Position numbers and translations under genes: made by a program
In this document: in pieces, positions 1-7,484 of the stretch
Position numbering within the stretch: position 1 is the first letter of the stretch
How the letters are laid out: every line of letters starts with the position of its first letter
The notes under the pieces: generated by a model
What the model was told of the DNA's origin: nothing
Database searches by the model: none
Seen by the model: the letters and a program-made list of their open reading frames with translations, nothing else
Origin: an uncultured Bacteroidales bacterium
Lineage (GTDB): Bacteria; Bacteroidota; Bacteroidia; Bacteroidales; UBA932
Length of the DNA: 36,464 nucleotides
Assembly (NCBI GenBank): GCA_900319485.1
Contig: ONOQ01000026.1
Coordinates: 1-36,464, forward strand
Reading direction: 5' to 3'

Positions 1-57
1 TTTTTTTGCCGCCCGGTGAAGTTTTTGGGACGGGTGGGAAAATATGCGGTTTTTTAG

Positions 58-65
58 TATCTTTG
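58..65 (+). promoter_or_regulatory. Putative -7 box for the lysS operon
   Basis: TATCTTTG matches the Bacteroidota sigma-A -7 consensus TAnnTTTG and lies 19 bases before the lysS start codon. No clear TTTG -33 element is seen about 20 bases upstream. Bases 1-57 hold no gene. The T-run at 1-7 could be the tail of a terminator for a gene outside the window. Confidence 0.5.
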
Positions 66-84
66 TGCGTTTAAATAAAGACTT

Positions 85-1599
85 ATGGCATACTATGAAC
101 TCAATGAGCAGGAGCTCGGAAGAAGAGAATCACTTGCAAAACTGCGTGAACTGGGGATAAATCCCTATCCGGCACCCCTGTACCCCATAAACACCACAAC
201 GGAGGAAATTGCTGAAGGCTTCAAGCCGGAAGAAGGCAATTTCCAGGACGTGTGCATCGCCGGCCGCATCATGAGCCGCCGTATCATGGGCGCCGCATCC
301 TTCATGGAACTGCAGGACAGCGCAGGCCGTATCCAGGTATATGTAAAACGTGACGAGATCTGCCCCGGTGAGGACAAGACAATGTACAACACCGTGTTCA
401 AGAAACTGCTTGACATTGGAGACATTATCGGCATAAAGGGCTTTGCCTTCTTTACCCAGACCGGCCAGTTATCCGTTCACGCGAAGGAACTGACAGTCCT
501 GTCAAAGTCCCTGAGGGTCCTGCCCATAGTGAAGACCGATGCCGACGGCACCGTCCACGACAGTTTCGAGGACCCTGAACTCCGCTACCGCCAGAGGTAC
601 GTGGACCTTGTGGTGAACCCGCAGGTGAAGGAAACCTTCGTGAAGCGCACGCTCATCATCAACACAATGCGCCAGTGCTTCAACGAGGCAGGCTGTCTTG
701 AGGTGGAGACCCCCATCCTCCAGGCCATCCCCGGCGGCGCAACGGCCCGTCCGTTCATCACCCACCACAACGCCCTGGACGTGGATATGTATATGAGGAT
801 TGCAAACGAACTGTACCTCAAGCGCCTCATCGTGGGCGGCTTTGCGGGCGTGTATGAATTTGCAAAGAACTTCCGCAACGAGGGTATGGACAAAACCCAT
901 AATCCGGAGTTCACCTGTGTGGAGATGTACATAGCATACAAGGATTACCTCTGGATGATGGAATTCACGGAGAAGATGCTCCAGAAGGTGGCCGAAGCCA
1001 CTGGCGGCGTGAAGAAGGTAATAGGCGGCAACGAGATCTCCTTCGAGGGACCTTTCCGCAGGCTGCCGATACTTGACGCCATCAAGGAATTCGCGGGCGT
1101 TGACGTGAAGGGTATGGACGAGGCCGCGCTTCGTGAAACCTGCAAGAAACTGAACGTTGAGGTGAGCCCTGAGATGGGCGTAGGAAAACTCATCGACGCC
1201 ATCTTCGGCCAGTACTGCGAGGAAAAACTCATCCAGCCCACCTTTGTGATTGACTATCCCGTGGAGATGAGCCCCCTTACCAAGCGCTGCCGTCACGACG
1301 ACACCCTCACCGAGCGTTTTGAACTCTTTGTGAACGGTAAGGAACTTGCCAACGCATATTCGGAACTGAACGATCCCATCGACCAGCTTGACCGCTTTGA
1401 GGAGCAGGCCGCGCTCAAGTCAAAGGGAGACGACGAAGCCATGTACATTGACTACGACTTTGTCCGCGCCCTTGAGTACGGTATGCCTCCCACCTCCGGT
1501 ATCGGCATTGGCATAGACCGCCTCACGATGTTTATGACCGGAAAGGACAGCATCCAGGACGTCCTGTTCTTCCCCATGATGAGACCGGAAAAATTCTAG
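85..1599 (+). CDS. lysS: Lysyl-tRNA synthetase, class II
   Basis: This enzyme charges tRNA-Lys with lysine using ATP in the cytoplasm. The 504-residue length is normal for bacterial LysS. The N-terminal third is the OB-fold anticodon-binding domain, and the rest is the class II catalytic core. Motif 2 is visible around residues 262-276 ([15 protein letters not shown]) and motif 3 around 472-483 ([12 protein letters not shown]), both typical of LysRS rather than AspRS or AsnRS. The gene follows a TATCTTTG -7 box with a short leader. Its TAG stop directly abuts the ATG of the next gene, so the two are almost certainly co-transcribed. No copy of the local GGCCGAT heptamer is seen in this gene, unlike most neighbours. 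Confidence 0.97.
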   Translation: MAYYELNEQELGRRESLAKLRELGINPYPAPLYPINTTTEEIAEGFKPEEGNFQDVCIAGRIMSRRIMGAASFMELQDSAGRIQVYVKRDEICPGEDKTMYNTVFKKLLDIGDIIGIKGFAFFTQTGQLSVHAKELTVLSKSLRVLPIVKTDADGTVHDSFEDPELRYRQRYVDLVVNPQVKETFVKRTLIINTMRQCFNEAGCLEVETPILQAIPGGATARPFITHHNALDVDMYMRIANELYLKRLIVGGFAGVYEFAKNFRNEGMDKTHNPEFTCVEMYIAYKDYLWMMEFTEKMLQKVAEATGGVKKVIGGNEISFEGPFRRLPILDAIKEFAGVDVKGMDEAALRETCKKLNVEVSPEMGVGKLIDAIFGQYCEEKLIQPTFVIDYPVEMSPLTKRCRHDDTLTERFELFVNGKELANAYSELNDPIDQLDRFEEQAALKSKGDDEAMYIDYDFVRALEYGMPPTSGIGIGIDRLTMFMTGKDSIQDVLFFPMMRPEKF

Positions 1600-2382
1600 A
1601 TGGAGACCATTACATCGGCCCAGAATCCCAAGATCAAGAATCTGCTTCTGCTGCAGGAGAAATCCAGGGCGCGGCGGGAGCAGGGTCTTTTTGTGGTGGA
1701 GGGCCGGCGTGAACTGGAGCATTGCCTGGAAGCAGGGTACAATGTCCGGGCCCTCTTTGTGTGTACGGAGATCTTTGGCAGCGATACAACACCCTCAGCC
1801 GCAGAGGCTCAAATCATCGAAATTCCGGAGGCGCTGTACCGCAAGGTTGCATACCGTGAATCCACTGAGGGAATCATAGCGGAAGTGGAGTACAAGGAGC
1901 GCACGCTCAGTGATCTCAATCTTCCTGAGAATCCTCTGATAATGGTGCTGGAGGCCGTTGAAAAGCCCGGGAATCTTGGCGCGGTGCTCCGCAGCGCAGA
2001 CGCAGCAGGGGCCGATGCAGTTCTTATCTGCGACCCACTCACGGACCTCTACAACCCCAATCTCATAAGGGCTTCCATAGGCGCTGTGTTTACCGTACCC
2101 ACGGTGGCCTGCAGTTCGGAAGAAGCAATTGCATTCCTTCAGGCCCGCGGCATACAGATACTTACGGCGCAGCTTCAGGACTCCTCGCTGTACTATGATG
2201 TAGATATGCGCCGCGGAACCGCCCTTGTGATGGGCACTGAGTCCACCGGTCTCACGGACCAGTGGCGCAGGGCTGCATCGGCCCATATCCGCATCCCTAT
2301 GCTTGGGCGGCTGGACAGCCTGAACGTCTCCGTCAGCGCCGCAATCCTCCTCTTCGAGGCCGTGCGTCAGAGGCAGGCCTAG
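1600..2382 (+). CDS. TrmH/SpoU family RNA 2'-O-methyltransferase
   Basis: A SPOUT-class methyltransferase that transfers a methyl group from S-adenosylmethionine to a ribose 2'-OH in rRNA or tRNA. Residues 1-100 resemble the L30e-like substrate-binding domain (SpoU_sub_bind). The knotted SPOUT domain follows, with motif 1 around 124-143 (NLGAVLRSADAAGADAV), motif 2 around 210-217 (MGTESTGL) and motif 3 around 239-253 (SLNVSVSAAILLFE). The length of 260 residues is usual. It starts on the base after the lysS stop codon, which suggests translational coupling. The exact target nucleotide (RlmB-like or TrmH-like) cannot be read from sequence. The gene converges on the aminopeptidase gene with only 5 bases between stop codons and no visible terminator. 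Confidence 0.9.
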   Translation: METITSAQNPKIKNLLLLQEKSRARREQGLFVVEGRRELEHCLEAGYNVRALFVCTEIFGSDTTPSAAEAQIIEIPEALYRKVAYRESTEGIIAEVEYKERTLSDLNLPENPLIMVLEAVEKPGNLGAVLRSADAAGADAVLICDPLTDLYNPNLIRASIGAVFTVPTVACSSEEAIAFLQARGIQILTAQLQDSSLYYDVDMRRGTALVMGTESTGLTDQWRRAASAHIRIPMLGRLDSLNVSVSAAILLFEAVRQRQA

Positions 2383-2387
2383 ATGCT

Positions 2388-4196
2388 TTACACCGGGCGG
2401 GTTTTTGCCTTCAGCCATTGCGCAACCTCTGCCGGGAGGCGGGGACTCAGCGCTTCATAAACGTGCCTGTTGTAGGCGTTGAGCCACTCAATTTCATCGG
2501 CCGATAACAGCGACGCATCCAGGCAGGACGTGTCAAAGTGGCACAGGGTCAGGGGCTCGAAACCAAGCCAGGAGCCAAATTCGTTATCACCCATACGGCG
2601 CACCAGAAGAAGGTTTTCGTGACGCACGCCGTGCATTCCCTCACGGTAGATACCGGGTTCGTCGGAGAGGATCATACCGGGCAGGAGGGGGTGGGAGTTG
2701 AAATTCTGGCGTATGTCCTGAGGGCCCTCGTGGACGCCCAGGAAGAAGCCCACGCCGTGGCCGGTTCCGTGGCCGAAGTTACGGCGCGCCCGCCACAGCG
2801 GCTCACGCGCCAGGGCGTCTATCTGGCAGCCCGCGGTTCCAGCAGGGAAAACAGCCATGGCAAGGCCGATGTGCCCTTTCAGCACCAGGGTATAATCTTC
2901 AATTTCAAGCGGCGTACAAGGCCCCAGGGGCACCGTACGCGTGATATCGGTGGTTCCAAAGAGGTATTGCCCGCCGGAATCCACAAGGTACAGGCCGCGG
3001 GCTTCAAGAAGGGACGAGCCCTCTGCCGGCGTGATGTAATGCGGCAGCGCCGCGCCTTCCCCATAGGCCGATATCGTCTCAAAACTGTCCCCCCGGTAGC
3101 CCGGGATCTGAGCCCGCAATCGGCCCAGTTCACAGGCGGCCTCCCACTCGGTAACACGGCCGGCGTGGAGCTCCACCCAATAGAGGAACTGCTCCACGGC
3201 AAGGCCGTCCTCAATGTGGGCCTCCCTCATCCCGTCTATCTCCACCTGGTTTTTCACGGCCTTCCAGAGCGGGACTGGAGATGCAGTTTCGATAACCTCC
3301 GGGAGGAGGTCTCCGTCATCTATGGCATCCCTTAAGGCATAACTTATTCCGGAAGGATCCACGCAGATTTTGTCAACCCCGTCAAGCCGCAGTGAGGCCA
3401 GGGTGAAATTCACGTCTGAATAGTCCCTGATAGTTATTCCATCGGCCTCAAGTTCCTCAAAACTGGCCTGGGTTTCGGAATCCGGGTCCTCGAAGGCGTC
3501 CTTCCGCACAAACCACTGGACATCCTCCAGTGAAACAAGCAGATACGATATCACAAACGGGTTATAGTCAATGTCCTGACCGCGGACGTTGAGAAGCCAC
3601 GCAATCTCATCAAGGGCGGTGAGAAGGATAGCATCGGCCCCATGAAGGACCAGCCACTTGCGAAGACGGCTTATCTTTGCCTCCCGGCTCTCCCCCACAA
3701 GGTCCTCTCCAAGGGTGATGATGGGCGTTGACGGAACTCCCGGCCTGTCCTGCCACAGCGGGCCGATAACATCCGGCACCGGCACAATTATGGCCGATGG
3801 CACCGCCTCCTGCAGTTCCCGCACCGCGGCGACGCTCTGGCAGAGCGCGTCAACGGCTATAACAGGTTCGTCCAGCCCCAGGGACGCTATCCACTGGGGG
3901 ATTGGGACTTGCTCCGGAACGCGCATCTTGTGGAGTTCAATGCCGGTTCCTTGAAGTTGCCGGTTGGCCTGGATGAAGTAGCGGGTGTCCGTCCAAAGGC
4001 CCGCGTGGTCCATTGTAATCACAATGTCTCCTGCCTCCCCGGTAAACCCTGAGAGCCAGGCCACCTGCTGCCAGCGCGGGGCAATGTATTCACTCCCGTG
4101 AGGGTCCGTTCCGGTGATTATGAGGATATCCCAGCCGTTTGAGCGCATCAGCGCCCTCGCAGCCTCTATCCTTTCCCTGTAAATATTCCCATCCAT
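2388..4196 (-). CDS. Xaa-Pro aminopeptidase, M24B family
   Basis: A metallopeptidase that removes an N-terminal residue preceding proline. The 602-residue, three-domain form has two creatinase-like N-terminal domains (roughly 1-320) and a C-terminal pita-bread catalytic domain. All five metal ligands of the M24 fold are visible: Asp in VDSGGQY (about 404), Asp in TTDITR (about 416), His in HGTGHGVGFF (about 478), Glu in SDEPGIY (about 511) and Glu in RHENLL (about 525). It should therefore be active. There is no signal peptide, so it is expected to be cytoplasmic, recycling proline-containing peptides. It is divergent from the coiled-coil gene at 4254, and both are served by one palindromic promoter region. 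Several GGCCGAT/ATCGGCC heptamers lie in this gene. Confidence 0.93.
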   Translation of the reverse strand: MDGNIYRERIEAARALMRSNGWDILIITGTDPHGSEYIAPRWQQVAWLSGFTGEAGDIVITMDHAGLWTDTRYFIQANRQLQGTGIELHKMRVPEQVPIPQWIASLGLDEPVIAVDALCQSVAAVRELQEAVPSAIIVPVPDVIGPLWQDRPGVPSTPIITLGEDLVGESREAKISRLRKWLVLHGADAILLTALDEIAWLLNVRGQDIDYNPFVISYLLVSLEDVQWFVRKDAFEDPDSETQASFEELEADGITIRDYSDVNFTLASLRLDGVDKICVDPSGISYALRDAIDDGDLLPEVIETASPVPLWKAVKNQVEIDGMREAHIEDGLAVEQFLYWVELHAGRVTEWEAACELGRLRAQIPGYRGDSFETISAYGEGAALPHYITPAEGSSLLEARGLYLVDSGGQYLFGTTDITRTVPLGPCTPLEIEDYTLVLKGHIGLAMAVFPAGTAGCQIDALAREPLWRARRNFGHGTGHGVGFFLGVHEGPQDIRQNFNSHPLLPGMILSDEPGIYREGMHGVRHENLLLVRRMGDNEFGSWLGFEPLTLCHFDTSCLDASLLSADEIEWLNAYNRHVYEALSPRLPAEVAQWLKAKTRPV

Positions 4197-4214
4197 ATTT
4201 GAACCGATTTTTCA

Positions 4215-4232
4215 CAAATATAACTATATTTG
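4215..4232. promoter_or_regulatory. Palindromic divergent promoter (two back-to-back -7 boxes)
   Basis: CAAATATAACTATATTTG is an 8-base perfect inverted repeat with a 2-base centre. Each arm is a TATATTTG -7 box, one facing plus (4225-4232, gene at 4254) and one facing minus (4222-4215, aminopeptidase at 4196). Two polymerases could not occupy both boxes at once, so the two genes may compete for transcription. Both predicted leaders are under 20 bases. Confidence 0.6.
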
Positions 4233-4253
4233 TACAAATTAACATTGAATACT

Positions 4254-5168
4254 ATGGCAAACGAAGATCCCCTTGAGAGAATCGAGCGCGAAGAGCGCGA
4301 ACGTAAAGAGAAGAAAGGCCCCCGCACGGTTATGACCATCCTGGCCTGCGTTGCGGCCGCCCTGGCCCTTGTGCTGGGCTATATGCTCTATCAGAGGAGC
4401 ACCCTTGTGAAGGCCCTGGAGAGTGAGAAGACGGAACTGGCGCAGCAGATGAAAGACCTCCAGAGCGATTTCTCGCAGTTAAGTTCTGATTACGACTCCA
4501 TCAACAGCCAACTGGACACTTCCCGTGAACAGGTTGCAATGCTCATAGAGAAACTGAGCAAGACGGAAGCCACCAACCGCGCAAAGATCCGTCAGTATGA
4601 GAAGGAACTGGGCACCCTCCGTACCATCATGAAGGGCTACATAGTCCAGATTGACTCCCTCAACACCCTCAACAAGAAACTCACCGCAGACGCCGCAGCG
4701 GCGCGCCGTGAGGCCGCCGAGGCCCGCAGCGCCAACGAGGAACTCACCCAGCAGGTTGAGCATCTCTCAACCCAGGTGAGCGCCGGAAAGGTGCTCAAGG
4801 CCCGCGCAATCTCCCTCACCGGCTACTACAGCAACAACAAGCCCGGAGACCGCCACAGCCGCGTGGACTATATGGTGGCAGGCCTCACGCTGGTTGAGAA
4901 TTCCCTCGCAGACCGCGGCCCGCTCCGCGTCTATGTCCGCGTAAAGGATCCTGAGGGCATCCTCCTTATGAACAACGAGTCCACGGAATTCTCCGTGAAT
5001 GGTACAGTCCTCCAGGCCACAGCATCACGTGAGCTGGACTACGAAGGCGCAGAGGTGGACCTCTCCATCTACATCAATGACATTGAAGAGTATGTAAAGG
5101 GCGTCTACACCCTGGAAGTGTATACTGAAAAGAGCCTCCTTGGCAAGGCCGAATGTATGCTCCGCTAG
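4254..5168 (+). CDS. Single-pass membrane protein with long periplasmic coiled coil
   Basis: I do not recognise a named family. The 304-residue protein has a short, highly charged cytoplasmic tail (residues 1-22), one transmembrane segment (about 24-44), a heptad-rich coiled coil of about 135 residues (50-185) and a beta-rich C-terminal domain of about 115 residues. The topology suggests a coiled-coil arm carrying a globular domain in the periplasm. The chosen ATG at 4254 follows the TATATTTG -7 box by 21 bases. An in-frame TTG at 4230 lies inside that box and is unlikely to be used. The stop codon is one base before the hemW ATG, so the genes are probably co-transcribed, though no functional link is evident. 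An envelope or cell-shape role is only a guess. Confidence 0.85.
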   Translation: MANEDPLERIEREERERKEKKGPRTVMTILACVAAALALVLGYMLYQRSTLVKALESEKTELAQQMKDLQSDFSQLSSDYDSINSQLDTSREQVAMLIEKLSKTEATNRAKIRQYEKELGTLRTIMKGYIVQIDSLNTLNKKLTADAAAARREAAEARSANEELTQQVEHLSTQVSAGKVLKARAISLTGYYSNNKPGDRHSRVDYMVAGLTLVENSLADRGPLRVYVRVKDPEGILLMNNESTEFSVNGTVLQATASRELDYEGAEVDLSIYINDIEEYVKGVYTLEVYTEKSLLGKAECMLR

Positions 5169-5169
5169 T

Positions 5170-6246
5170 ATGATCTACATCCACGTCCCCTTCTGCAAGA
5201 GTTTTTGCACCTACTGCGATTTCTTCAGGGAAATCCCGCAGGAAGGTGCATTTGACACGTACACCCGCCTGGTGTGTGAGGAGATAAAAGACCGATGCAA
5301 GGAGATGGATGACTCCCTTCACACCCTGTATTTCGGCGGCGGAACGCCGTCCGTGCTTCCGCTGTCAAACCTTACAAAGATACTCCTCGCCCTTGAGGAA
5401 TGCGGCCACGGCGGTCCCTACACGGAATTCACCATGGAGGTGAATCCGGAGGATATAGTGGAGAAGGGACTTCCCTACCTCCAGAGCCTGAGGATGCTGG
5501 GATGCAACCGCATAAGTATCGGCATCCAGTCACTGGACAACGAACTCCTTCGGTGGATGAACCGCCGGCATAATGCAGAGCACGCCGTGAGGGCCGTCCG
5601 GATGGCAAGGGATGCGGAGTTTGAAAACATAAGCGTAGACCTGATCTTCGGCCTTTCAAACCTCAGGGACGAGGTTTGGGAGCGCACCATAGATGACACC
5701 CTGGATCTTAAGCCGGAACATATCTCCTGCTACCAGCTTACCGTGGAAGGAGACAGCGTCCTTGCCCACAGGCTGGAGGCCGGAGAATATGAAGAAGCGC
5801 AGGAGGAGCAGTGCGCAAGGCAGTACAACCTCCTCTGCCACAAACTCCACGCGGCAGGGTACAACCACTATGAAATCTCCAACTTCGCAAAGCCCGGGTT
5901 CGAGGCAAAGCACAACGGCGGCTACTGGCAGCGGCGGCCCTATGTTGGGCTTGGCCCGTCGGCCCACTCCTTCAGCGGAAGGGGCCGCAGTTGGAACAGC
6001 AACGACATCTCCGGCTATACCCGCACGGAGGAAGCCCTGAGCGTAGAGGACGAGATTGTGGAAACCCTTATGCTGAGCCTCCGCACCGCACACGGGGCGG
6101 ACGCTGAATTCCTGGAAGCCAACTGCAAGGCGGCCGATATCCAGCGCCTCATAGGGGAAGGGGCCCTCACAAAGGCCGGGAGGCGCTACCGCATCCCGGA
6201 AAACCGGTTTTTTGTAAGTGATGAGATAATAAGGGAACTGATATGA
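5170..6246 (+). CDS. hemW: HemW-like radical SAM protein (heme chaperone family)
   Basis: A radical SAM protein of the HemN/HemW family. The 4Fe-4S motif CxxxCxxC is at residues 9-16 (C9, C13, C16) at the very N-terminus. A GGGTPS motif near residue 54 marks the SAM-binding region, and a HemN C-terminal domain follows. The length of 358 residues and the short N-terminus fit HemW, which is thought to insert heme into target proteins, rather than true coproporphyrinogen dehydrogenase HemN, which is about 100 residues longer. The ATG at 5170, one base after the upstream stop, is preferred over an in-frame upstream start at 5140 that would lie inside the preceding gene. Its TGA overlaps the next ATG by 4 bases (ATGA). 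Confidence 0.9.
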   Translation: MIYIHVPFCKSFCTYCDFFREIPQEGAFDTYTRLVCEEIKDRCKEMDDSLHTLYFGGGTPSVLPLSNLTKILLALEECGHGGPYTEFTMEVNPEDIVEKGLPYLQSLRMLGCNRISIGIQSLDNELLRWMNRRHNAEHAVRAVRMARDAEFENISVDLIFGLSNLRDEVWERTIDDTLDLKPEHISCYQLTVEGDSVLAHRLEAGEYEEAQEEQCARQYNLLCHKLHAAGYNHYEISNFAKPGFEAKHNGGYWQRRPYVGLGPSAHSFSGRGRSWNSNDISGYTRTEEALSVEDEIVETLMLSLRTAHGADAEFLEANCKAADIQRLIGEGALTKAGRRYRIPENRFFVSDEIIRELI

Positions 6247-6713
6247 CGTATTTGAGAAGAGCGGCAAAGTACTTTGTCCAGATAACCATAATATTTGTCC
6301 TCATCATCGGAATCCTGATGCTTTCAGGGATGGTGTCCAAGGATGTTGCCGTGGCTTTCCGCAACGGCTGGCAGTCAATCTGGATGATCCTTGCCCTGTT
6401 TGCCGCAATGAGCCTGGCATATCCCTTCTTCGGATACGGAAAACGGAAAATCCACGCAAACGGAGATCCCGCCCCTATGTGGGAGAAGATAGATGAGGCT
6501 ATGGAGGCAAGGGGTTATGTGTTTTCCGGAAGCACGGAAAACGGTGGCCGGAAATACCATCTTGAAAGTTCCGCCAGCAGGGTGGCGCGCCTTTGGGAAG
6601 ACACCCTTACCATAGAATCCGTCCTTGGCGGCTTTGAGATAGAGGGTCTCGTACGGGACCTTTCCCGCGCAGTTATGACTATAGACCGTAAAATTAACGA
6701 TTATGGAGACTGA
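6243..6713 (+). CDS. Small membrane protein, two transmembrane segments, unknown function
   Basis: No family recognised. The 156-residue protein has a basic N-terminus, two hydrophobic segments (about 11-32 and 40-61) separated by a short loop, then a soluble C-terminal domain of about 90 residues rich in charged residues and likely cytoplasmic. It begins in an ATGA overlap with hemW and overlaps the following DUF2007 gene by 11 bases, so it sits in the middle of a tightly packed operon and is very likely a real translated gene. Nothing in the sequence points to an enzymatic role. Confidence 0.8.
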   Translation: MTYLRRAAKYFVQITIIFVLIIGILMLSGMVSKDVAVAFRNGWQSIWMILALFAAMSLAYPFFGYGKRKIHANGDPAPMWEKIDEAMEARGYVFSGSTENGGRKYHLESSASRVARLWEDTLTIESVLGGFEIEGLVRDLSRAVMTIDRKINDYGD

Positions 6714-6930
6714 CAAACAGAGTTTCAAGACAGTGGCCACCTTCACGGAGAAGGTCATGGCCGATATGTGCGTAGCAATGCTGGGAGACAACGGCATCCC
6801 CGCCGGAGTCTTCGGAGCAGACTCTTCCTACCCGTCCCTGAGCTGGGCCAGGAACATTGAAGTCAAGGTTAACGAGAGTGACTACGAGGCCGCAATGAGC
6901 ATTTTGGCGGCTTCCGACAAGGCGGAGTAG
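6703..6930 (+). CDS. DUF2007 domain protein (putative signal-transducing small protein)
   Basis: A 75-residue protein resembling the DUF2007 family, which has a small alpha/beta fold related to PII-like signal transducers. The pattern of 'F.....A....LG..GI...' followed by a short strand and 'V...DYE.A..IL' is typical of these proteins, which often pair with membrane proteins. Here it overlaps the upstream two-TM gene by 11 bases, so the pair may act together. Its last 49 bases overlap, tail to tail, the DUF3109 gene on the other strand. The biochemical role of the family is not established. Confidence 0.75.
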   Translation: METDKQSFKTVATFTEKVMADMCVAMLGDNGIPAGVFGADSSYPSLSWARNIEVKVNESDYEAAMSILAASDKAE

Positions 6931-7484
6931 AACTCCTCCCCAAACGCATCCGTAAGCGGCCCGCGGAGAAATTCGTACACACGGATTCCTTCGCGGCGCC
7001 CTTTTTCATAGGCATCCTTGCATATATGCCAGCGGTGAAGGTTGAGCCCCACCCTTCCGCCGCCGAGGTCCACCACGCGGATGGGATAGAGAGAGCAGGA
7101 AATGGGCTTCCGGAATGTCCCGAGTCCCTTGCAGAACTGGCGCTCGATGGCGCAGAAACAACTTCCATCGGCCTCAAAATGGCAATAGGCGCATTCCTCG
7201 GAGCCGGGGACAACCGGCGTGACAAGGTCTCCGTCACGGTCTATTTCAAAAAAGCCCTTGGCATCTACTGCAGCCCTGCCCTTTTCCGTCATAAGCGGGG
7301 AATATATCTCATAATTGGCCTCCAGCGGTTCCAGTTCCTCCTCCTTAAGGGGAGCGCCGCTGTCTCCTATTATGCAGCAGCAGCCCTTGCACACGGGATA
7401 GTCGCAGGCAAAATACTCAAGTATGACATCCTCTGAAACAAGGACGTCCCCAATCTCTATTATGGTTCCGAAAGCGCTGCTCAT
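6882..7484 (-). CDS. DUF3109 family cysteine-rich protein
   Basis: A 200-residue protein matching the DUF3109 family common in Bacteroidota. It has many cysteines in clustered motifs: CDYPVCKGCCC near residues 28-38, a second group in ECAYCHFEADGSCFCAIERQFC (around 96-117), then CSLYP and HICKD. This arrangement resembles the YkgJ-like putative metal or Fe-S cluster binding proteins. The function is unknown. The start overlaps the stop of the M16-like gene by 4 bases, so it is the second gene of that minus-strand operon. Its 3' end runs 49 bases into the convergent DUF2007 gene. Confidence 0.85.
   Translation of the reverse strand: MSSAFGTIIEIGDVLVSEDVILEYFACDYPVCKGCCCIIGDSGAPLKEEELEPLEANYEIYSPLMTEKGRAAVDAKGFFEIDRDGDLVTPVVPGSEECAYCHFEADGSCFCAIERQFCKGLGTFRKPISCSLYPIRVVDLGGGRVGLNLHRWHICKDAYEKGRREGIRVYEFLRGPLTDAFGEEFYSALSEAAKMLIAAS

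Noticed and set aside
502-1296. Long minus-strand frame inside lysS (264 residues), and similar frames opposite PBP1A, rodA and mreB
   Set aside because: High GC content gives long antisense frames; the composition (many His, Val, Leu) is unlike proteins and the sense genes are certain.
5140-5169. Longer N-terminus for HemW starting at 5140
   Set aside because: It would lie inside the preceding gene and push the Fe-S cysteines away from the N-terminal position typical of HemW.
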